This document shows, in pieces, positions 41,266 through 41,920 of a stretch of DNA of 41,920 nt. A program made the position numbers and the translations under genes. The DNA comes from Sphingomonas sp. ID1715 (GTDB taxonomy: Bacteria > Pseudomonadota > Alphaproteobacteria > Sphingomonadales > Sphingomonadaceae), in assembly GCF_013044515.1 (NCBI RefSeq), contig NZ_JABEPR010000011.1, positions 1 to 41,920 of the forward strand. Direction: 5' to 3'. Numbering within the stretch: the stretch's first letter is position 1; each line of letters starts with the position of its first letter. The notes under the pieces were generated by a model, which had not been told where the DNA came from, searched no databases, and saw only the letters and a list, made by a program, of their open reading frames with translations.

Positions 41266-41615
41266 GACGGCATCTCCCCAAGCAGACGGGCGAGCGCCGC
41301 ATCGGCGCGCGCGAAGCCGGCATCCCGATCGGGTGCGGAAGACCAGGGTGCCACCGCCGTTGGACGCAGGCGCGTTCGCGCCAACTCGAGGCAAGGCCCC
41401 CAGCGATCACAGCCTTGATCTGCCGCAAGCCAGAGGCGCTCGTCCTGGCTCAACCAGAGCCGGCACGGACCGAGCCACCTGGCTTGACCGGCATCCCAAA
41501 TCACGAAGGACGCCAGGAAAGACGGCTCCAAACCGGGTGCAGCTTCCTGGATAATCAGCGCGTCGGCGCGGAGCTCGCGAACACGCGCCTCGATGTCGGC
41601 ACGGAGTTGATCCAC
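41262..41615 (-). CDS. Hypothetical protein, possibly N-terminally truncated or frameshifted
   Basis: A 117-residue frame from GTG 41615 (VDQLRADIEARVRELRADALIIQEAAPGLEP...), with a W-rich middle (FVIWDAGQARWLGPCRLWL). The frame stays open and coding-like upstream (TWPKSQLGADWAYA) up to a stop near 41706 but offers no ATG, GTG or TTG there. A neighbouring frame begins MISIVNTE at 41706 and encodes FSDLAKIAAWGRLG over the same 33 bp that recurs at 267-299. A one-base shift near 41620 would join it to this gene. The true N terminus may thus be at 41706 with a frameshift, or the gene may have been damaged by the nearby transposon. Function unknown. Confidence 0.5.
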   Translation of the reverse strand: MDQLRADIEARVRELRADALIIQEAAPGLEPSFLASFVIWDAGQARWLGPCRLWLSQDERLWLAADQGCDRWGPCLELARTRLRPTAVAPWSSAPDRDAGFARADAALARLLGEMPS

Positions 41616-41621
41616 TGCATA

Positions 41622-41654
41622 GGCCCAGTCGGCCCCAAGCTGCGATTTTGGCCA
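41622..41654 (-). repeat. 33-bp sequence repeated in inverted orientation at 267-299
   Basis: The minus strand reads TGGCCAAAATCGCAGCTT, one differing base, then GGGCCGACTGGGCC, matching 267-299 on the plus strand at 32 of 33 positions. It probably reflects two copies of one gene's 5' region rather than a mobile-element end, because the match fades gradually on one side. Confidence 0.7.
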
Positions 41655-41744
41655 AGTCGGAGAACGTTTTGGGAACGTGGCATTCGGTATTGACGATGGA
41701 AATCATAGAAGAGGACAGTTCGCTCCATCATAGGGAGTGGGTTG

Positions 41745-41920
41745 ATGGATCGGAGTATTCCGGGCGGGGATTTGATCGGACGATGGAGCCTGAGCTTTGC
41801 CGATATTGATTTTGTAAATTCGAAGCCGGCCCTGACGCGCCTTGGCCTCGCCGCGCAGCTGAAATTCTTCGCTTCCCTGGGGTTTTTCGCGATCGATCCC
41901 GGCTCAATCCCTACCGATGG
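41745..41920 (+). CDS. tnpA: Tn3-family transposase, N-terminal fragment (cut by window edge)
   Basis: The first 58 codons of a large transposase, from ATG 41745 with GGGAG about 8 bases upstream. The sequence LIGRWSLSFADIDFVNSKPALTRLGLAAQLKFFASLGFFAIDP matches the N-terminal DNA-binding domain (DUF4158) of Tn3-family TnpA, where the W-x-L...D...V...RLGFALQLKFF pattern is characteristic. The full protein would be about 970-1000 residues, ending outside the window. I could not recognise the 38-bp terminal inverted repeat between 41616 and 41744, so the transposon end is unplaced. Confidence 0.88.
   Translation, partial: MDRSIPGGDLIGRWSLSFADIDFVNSKPALTRLGLAAQLKFFASLGFFAIDPGSIPTD

Overview
This window reads as part of an accessory replicon (large plasmid) of an alphaproteobacterium, most likely a sphingomonad. 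I infer this from the GC-rich coding, an RPA-family RepA with iterons, a ParA plus ribbon-helix-helix partition pair, and a fused Wzc-type kinase within a capsule/EPS locus. No rRNA, tRNA or CRISPR is visible. The right edge cuts into a Tn3-family transposase, so the replicon continues beyond the window.

Layout. (1) 1-2619: accessory debris and small toxin-antitoxin-like genes (an AbrB/MazE-like protein with a 64-residue partner, and an orphan Xre/MbcA antitoxin) separated by copies of a ~75-bp repeat. (2) 2667-3795: a tyrosine recombinase preceded by an 11-8-11 inverted repeat that looks like a crossover site. (3) 4000-6063: a surface protein with Calx-beta-like, RTX and six exact-period FG-GAP-like repeats. 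(4) 6137-30503: a 24-kb exopolysaccharide locus in two minus-strand operons separated by one plus-strand beta-helix gene (19404-21488). (5) 30813-34648: partition and replication (parA, RHH partner, HTH replication protein, repA with iterons on both sides, WGR protein). (6) 34819-39358: two large overlapping tyrosine-recombinase-like genes behind a nested palindrome. (7) 39431-40590: an RHH/PIN toxin-antitoxin pair between two more copies of the ~75-bp repeat, followed by a remnant of the AbrB/partner pair from region 1. (8) 40636-41920: two unknown genes and the start of a Tn3 transposase.

How the EPS genes fit together. The distal operon (30503 to 21492) starts with a polyprenyl-phosphate sugar-1-phosphate transferase. 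It then has wbpA-B-D-E-like genes that would make UDP-2,3-diacetamido-2,3-dideoxy-glucuronate, and then Wzx, a Wzy-like protein and a GT2. The proximal operon (19209 to 6137) holds wbuX-wbuY-wbuZ-fnlA-fnlB-fnlC-wbuB, the order I recall from E. coli O antigens containing L-FucNAm. This predicts UDP-L-FucNAc synthesis, amidination of an N-acetyl sugar and transfer by WbuB. It continues with a second Wzy/ligase-like protein, Wza, a Wzc-type autokinase, a TPR-like membrane protein and a small secreted protein. With two glycosyltransferases plus the initiating transferase, a short repeat of about three sugars containing L-FucNAc/FucNAm and GlcNAc3NAcA is inferred.

The strongest candidate for something undescribed is the ~75-bp repeat family. 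Five near-full copies and one partial copy, all in the same orientation, sit between toxin-antitoxin-type genes, and truncated remnants of those genes end at the repeat boundaries. This suggests a repeat-bounded cassette arrangement that shuffles stability modules.
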